The position numbers and the translations under genes were made by a program. A stretch of 64,000 bases of DNA from Hoplostethus atlanticus (Eukaryota > Chordata > Actinopteri > Trachichthyiformes > Trachichthyidae). The stretch is from the NCBI GenBank assembly GCA_034670405.1, contig JAXDDX010000166.1, forward strand, positions 558,001-622,000, written 5' to 3'. Under the pieces are notes generated by a model that was not told the origin of the DNA, searched no databases, and saw nothing but the letters and a program-made list of their open reading frames with translations. Below, in pieces: positions 55,501 to 64,000 of this stretch (the stretch's first letter is position 1; every line of letters begins with the position of its first letter).

Positions 55501-57394
55501 GAGAGGGTAATTAAGATTGGGCGGTTGTCAGTGGCTCTTTGATTGCTAATGAATTCCAATCTGCAAGAAAGGGGGAGGGGAAGATGAGCCGAAAATGGGG
55601 AAAAAGAGAGGAGTATTGTGCTTTTCTCCTTGCCTTGCAAAACCAGGGTACGGTAAGGAGTGCATAGGAAGTGAAGGCCCTGTTGAACAAACAGGGGAAA
55701 TGATTCTTATATGTTTCCAACAATATTGAAATCTTATGAATAATGTTGCTGTATGCCACACGTAAAATATAAACAAGGTGACAATGCCCATCCAAAACAC
55801 ATGAACAGAAGAAGAATACAGTGAATGAATATGATTGAATTATTTGATAGAGATACTGTTTCAGTACCGACTGAAGCTGTGGCATGAAAGGGGTGGGGGG
55901 AAAAAAAAGTGGTGAATTTCTACCAAGATGATTAACAGTGTACATCGTCACTGAGCATTCAGCACGGCGAGCTAGAGCCACCACAGGAAGGGAGAAAGAT
56001 TTATGCTCATTAAGAGTGATGTGACTGACCCCTGTTGAGAGCGATGGAGAGGGAGGGGAGAGAAATGCAGAGAGGGGCTCAGGTATCTTGGCAGGGGGGT
56101 TGCAGTGGCAGCATGTCATGTGTCACAAACAATGTTATTTTGATATTTTTGGCAAACAGCGGGGCCTATAGTTCACACACGAGCACACACTGCTGTTATT
56201 GCTGTTTCAGTGGTCCCTTGATACCTGTACGTCTTCCTCTCTCACACATAAAATGAGAAAATGTATACATGAAATAAAAAGAAAATTAATCTTATGAAGA
56301 ATGGGGAAAACAGCTGCTCCTGTCACCTTACATCCTAATGATTTCCTATCAGTGCTGTGGCTTTGTATATATTTTACAGGGCCAAACACTATCGCCATTA
56401 TAAACAGCATCACTGCCTGCGATACACAGCCCATAAAATACACTAAAATATTGGATGTTCTTGTTGGGAATGAACAAAGGAGTAAAAGCATGGTACCATA
56501 TCATTCATGGTACATTAAACTCTCAGTATATTTTTATAGAATACATTTACCCAAATAATTTAGCTAGGCTCATAAGTACACACTCACACACAAAATGTTT
56601 GAAGTAGGGTGTTTGTAGCTGACCCCAGAACTCCTCCATCTGGGCTGTGAGGAGTGGGGAAGTATATGAGTGTGTTTTTGTGCATGTGTGTGTGTTGGGG
56701 GGGGGGGTGTATTTTTTACAGGAAACAGGAAACCAGAAGTCAAAACAGGATGCCCCAGGTTTTCATACTGTACCTGATGCGTGGGTGGCTGCATGGGGGT
56801 AACCCATTTACAAAGGTTGCATAGAAACAGAGAGCCCAGGAAAGCGTGGGTGGAGAGGAGGGTACACACTTTGGGGTTAGGAAAATGGAGTTCCACTCTA
56901 AATATAGCTTTTTTGTGTCTTACCATGCCTTACCGTGCACCTTGATGTTGTTTTGCCACCGTGCTGTTTGTCCTACTTTCTAAAAGGCAGCAAACCAGAC
57001 ACTGTTTGATGTTTCATATACAGAAATGATATGATCACTTCCACAGCAAATACATGCACCATCTTTCCCCAGGTGTAGGAGCTTCGCAAGTGAATCTGTG
57101 ACGTGAGACTAGTTTTGTCATAATGGGGTTGATCTGCTCACACTGCCTGACTGCTCCCACCCCTGCTGCAAACTTATGTAGAGCTGCATTGTGTGTATTG
57201 CCCTTCCAGCATCTATCTTTAAGGATGCAATTTTACACATTTGTTGCTTAGTTTTGTGCCTGTCTAGGTGACATTTTATGCGATGATTTGTTGTAAATTT
57301 ATTCAGTCCTAAAAGGATAACATGATAAACTGTCTTTAAGATCACTGTTAATAGCATACAGGTGTGTGCTCGAGTACATGTCTGCATTTGAGTC

Positions 57395-57426
<32 letters not shown>

Positions 57427-57697
57427 CACGCATGTTTACGTGTATGTGTGCTTGCATGTGTGTGTGTGCATGTGTGCGTGAGAACCACACAGTGGATGGG
57501 TAAGTGTTCTCGTAAAGGCCAGCACAGATGTTAGTAAGGTTGTTTCCCCTTGAACCAGTTGAGGTTTTCTCTAGAAAGTCTCAAAACAAACACTGACACT
57601 AACTGCAGCCTTGTTTACATAACTACCAAGATACACCTCAGAACTAAGAATCAAAAACCTTTTTCTCAGTATGTGTCGTGCATGAGCTCAAGGAAAC

Positions 57698-57730
57698 CAC
57701 TTTTAACACCCATTTTGGGTGTTAAAAGTG
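57698..57730. other. perfect 14 bp hairpin
   Basis: CACTTTTAACACCC (57698-57711) and its exact complement (57717-57730) around the loop ATTTT. Could be a small inverted-repeat remnant or an intrinsic structure. Confidence 0.6.
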
Positions 57731-57766
57731 AATAAAATTAAGTCTCTCTTTCTGCCTTTCTCTCTC

Positions 57767-57806
<40 letters not shown>

Positions 57807-58527
57807 ACTGACGTCTATATGTTGCACTCAACATGCCAGACACAGCTGCCAACCCTTTACAACTACAGCTAGACATTGACCAGGACATTCATACAAACAA
57901 ACAATTTGTAAAATGGATAAGGAACCACAGTATATATATTCATACTGACAGAATGAATGTGTTTGTACACACACTTAAGGTTACAGGCGCCCAGAATGTT
58001 TCAATACCTATTGTTACACAACAGGGATTACAACAGAAATACACCCTTAGTGGATACTGTCATGTTGTGAAGCCCCTATTTATGCCTGCTTTCTTAATAT
58101 TTCCAGATCTGCTGTTGATACTGATGGGTCTTTAATGGTCCATCTTTGAGGTTAAGGTTTTCAGTTGCTCTCTCTCTGTCTGACTGACACACACACACAT
58201 TTTGTGGCGTTTTGTCCCCAAAACAGCTAGACTACTGAACCACAGTAGACACAAAAGGTATCTTGTGGAGCCTGCGTTTGGTTGAGAATAATCTTTCTTA
58301 TTGGAGCAGTGTGGATTTTACTGTGAACCTGGGCTACTGTGGTGACTAGACTTGTTTTAGTCAGTATCAAAGATGTTTTCATAGCAAGGTCACCCCAACT
58401 AATAATCCAGTTTCTTTGACAATGTAATTTACAAAATATGGTCACAAAAAATCCACTGCAAGAGAAACTTTCTTGAATAAATTCTCACCAGTATTTTGCA
58501 TAATTGAGCATGGTGAAACTCATCAGA

Positions 58528-58632
<105 letters not shown>

Positions 58633-59099
58633 TGTGTGCACGTTTTTGGAGCTTAGGCGGTATTTCAGAAGAAAATTAAAATGCAACCCGTTGGCAAAAC
58701 GAGGCTGCCCTAAAGGATAATGCTGAAACATATTTGGACGTCCCACATGCCAATCAAAATTTCCTCGTATCCAATTGGTCCTCCGTTCCGATATTATCAT
58801 TCCATCTTGCACTGGTCTGTCACTAGTCTGTTGAGCTTTCCGCCGTCCTCATCCGCCAGTAGACATAGATCCCTACCGTTTGCTACTAATTTGATGTAGT
58901 ATACCGCTTGCAACTAAAAACCAGTGACGTTTTCCGGTGTATAAGATGATCGCCGTATCAATTAAATGACTATCAAATCTGCTTCGTTTGGTTACTTCGT
59001 TTGGTTGAAATTGGACACCACTGATGTTTTAGCGTCCATCTCTTCTCGTAGGCTGTGCTGCGGAGTGATACGCCGTTGGAACCGACAATGTGGAGGCTG

Positions 59100-59374
59100 T
59101 TAAAATGTCTACTAGGAAAATGAAATGGTTACAATTTTAACAACAATAAGGAACCGGAGTAACACAATAGTTATGATTCCATCGAGAGACGTTATTACGA
59201 TTTTGTGACGAAGACGACAACGAGTCGAGGCAGCGGAGGAGTGGTTCATATTGTCTTTCCTCATCTTCGAGCCCACGGTCCGGACCACGGGGAAGGATCC
59301 TATCCCCAACTTTGTTTTTCTCTCTACTCCAGGCGTTCATTTCCCTCTGTTGGATGCCAGATTATTGAATTCAG
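59100..59374 (+). promoter_or_regulatory. tcf3 promoter region and 5' UTR exon
   Basis: CpG-containing, repeat-free sequence ends in a strong donor, TTCAG|GTAAAC at 59374, which pairs with the acceptor at 61632 before coding exon 2. In the tcf3 frame the exon contains an in-frame TGA near 59210 and no ATG after it, so it reads as untranslated. Transcription start not identified. Confidence 0.45.
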
Positions 59375-62196
<2,822 letters not shown>

Positions 62197-62307
62197 GTAA
62201 GGCTCTCAGATTAACCAAGACTAGAATAAAAGTTTTTTGTTTTTTTTCTTTTATTGCTACCCCCATGCCTATGTCAGATGATTGCAATACGCCAGTTCTT
62301 TTGACAA

Positions 62308-62338
<31 letters not shown>

Positions 62339-64000
62339 CCTCTTTAATTTGATTATTGTTTTATTTGTCTGGGTGTGATTTTTGATTTTAAAAAACACAT
62401 GGATGTAAACAAAGTACAAAGTAAATAAGTTCACTTTCTCTTCCTTCCTCTCACCTGAAGCTGCTGTTGTAACACCATTATTACTTTGTAATGATCCCCA
62501 ATTTATCTTGACAGTACAGCATGGCAGTGGGGGCTGTTAGTATTTTTTAGCATCCCCTTTTCTACTCTCACTACCCCACCCCCATTCACTAGTGGTGTTT
62601 TGAATGGTAATAGAAGAGGAAATTGTTCCCATTCTTCATTGCAACTGATGAGTGACTTTTCACATCACAGATCATTGGAAAAGACTTCAGGAAAGAATGC
62701 TTGGTTATGTTGTGTTATGTAGATCAGACGTCATCTCCTCCACACATCCTCATCCCTTAGCCATCTCCTTGCAGGTGTCCCTTCCCTCACCTTCTCAGCT
62801 GTTGCCATTCAATCACTACCTACTGAGGGTGGGAGGACAAAGGCGGAGGGTGGGGGTTGATGGGAACAACCCAATTAATCTCCACTGCTTACACTGTGAA
62901 AAGTGTATTCCCTCGTCCTGCAATCTCGCACCCTACTTTTCCCCCTCACATAATTCATTTTCACCTAGAGCCATTATCCTCGACATCAACTTCACCAACA
63001 CAACCCTCATAGTCAATTCTTGAGACATGCATGCAGCTGCTTATAAACAGACAGTCTTAGGTGTCCCTAAGGCTGTCATATCTCCTCACAATCAGACTCT
63101 TTCCACTTTTATACGGCATCCCTGCACTCTTGTATTGCTGTCATATACCACGAGAGCTCAGCTTTTCTTCCTATCTCCATCTCTATCCCGCCTATAGCAG
63201 ATCCACCTGCCCTTCATAAACCTTTCTCTGTCACTCTTATACCTCTATAAGTGCAGTAGGTCTTTCAGGTAGCAACAGAAATGAAACAGGATATTGAAGC
63301 TGAGATGAAAGACGAGGCAAGCAATGGGTGGGTGGGGTGGGGGAGGGTATGGGCCCTCTATTTCTTCTATTCACTTGAGGGCCACTTAGATGTTCTTTAG
63401 TGGCAGCAAAGTGTATGCTTACAAAAGAGAGATGTTGCTGTTATCAATCCAACAGCCGCACATTGTATTGTCTCTCAGCCCTTAGCACAGGGCTGCACAA
63501 TGTGCATTAGATACTTAGACAATAGGATAGGTCAGAGCAAAACTGCTCGATAGTCAGGTACCATATGTGGCTCAGGGTATCATTTCACCATGAAAGCCTG
63601 CACCTCATAGTGCAGGACTCATGTGTCTACGTATAGCAATATTTTAGCTTGGTCATGTGGATTCTCCTACACTGTGTGTTTTCCCTGTCATTTTAGGCTG
63701 TGGTGCTATCTGTTTATTAGATTCAAATAGATTGAGTCGTTCCAATTGCACTCCTGCTTTTTGTACAGCAGTTGTCATGTGTTGCCCTTATGGAGCTAGT
63801 TAAATGACTTTTTTTTTCTTTTCCCCCCAGCATGATTAAGGTTTGGATTAGTGGAGGTTCAACTTGTTTAAGATGTGTGGCCAAGGGGAACCTTTAAGAG
63901 CCTTCAGCGGTGATAACATCTGTATTTTGGTCTCATGCGCCTGGTAAATTCATAGATCCCTTTAACTAGTTTTCAGCTAAACTAATTTCCTGTGCACTTT
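62197..64000 (+). other. tcf3 intron 3, open at window end
   Basis: Starts with GTAAGG. No exon resembling the next E-protein segment was seen before the window ends. Contains a TTTC tetranucleotide repeat (62309-62338). Confidence 0.6.

Noticed and set aside
55511-56119. 202-codon open frame on the minus strand between map2k2 and tcf3
   Set aside because: No family resemblance or domain pattern, irregular composition, and no splice or promoter context; it overlaps repeat-poor, possibly regulatory DNA.

Overview
The window is vertebrate nuclear DNA, almost certainly from a ray-finned (teleost) fish. It holds five recognisable protein genes with GT-AG introns, separated by long stretches rich in CA/GT, GA and tri/tetranucleotide microsatellites. 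It also carries a Tc1/mariner remnant and several inverted-repeat DNA transposons of fish type. I cannot name the species.

Layout, left to right. (1) 1-1788 (+): 3' part of lingo3, an LRR-Ig transmembrane protein, split here by two short introns. (2) 1789-13775: non-coding, with microsatellites and candidate CTCF and RFX sites; its right end is probably onecut3 3' UTR. (3) 13776-23954 (-): onecut3, complete in two coding exons (CUT domain, then homeodomain) with an 8.7 kb intron; candidate promoter near 24.3 kb. (4) 24.35-34.3 kb: a gene-free flank with clustered ATTGAT/ATCGAT (ONECUT-type), PBX-MEIS and RFX X-box motifs, ending at a back-to-back pair of CTCF-like sites at 33.5 and 34.5 kb. 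(5) 34899-44243 (+): a complete ten-exon SLC22 carrier of the OCTN type; its introns hold three inverted-repeat mobile elements, one a 2.2 kb foldback with exon-like segments. (6) 46282-53450 (+): complete eleven-exon map2k2 (MEK2), with a TCTCGCGAGA promoter motif upstream, a Tc1 remnant in intron 9 and a polyA signal at 54.94 kb. (7) 55.0-59.1 kb: intergenic, with a tandem POU octamer. (8) 59.1 kb to the end (+): 5' UTR exon and first two coding exons of an E-protein bHLH gene, tcf3 by synteny, running off the window.

The set lingo3, onecut3, map2k2, tcf3 corresponds to human 19p13.3. Its 15q paralogon counterpart is LINGO1, ONECUT1, MAP2K1, TCF12. The SLC22 gene is the outsider. onecut3 and tcf3 are transcription factors, map2k2 is a signalling kinase and lingo3 a neuronal membrane protein; they are linked by ancient synteny rather than by a shared pathway.

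Coding calls rest on translated exons, reading-phase agreement across every junction, and recalled family sequences. Regulatory and repeat calls come from reading motifs by eye, with no alignment or database search, and are hypotheses.
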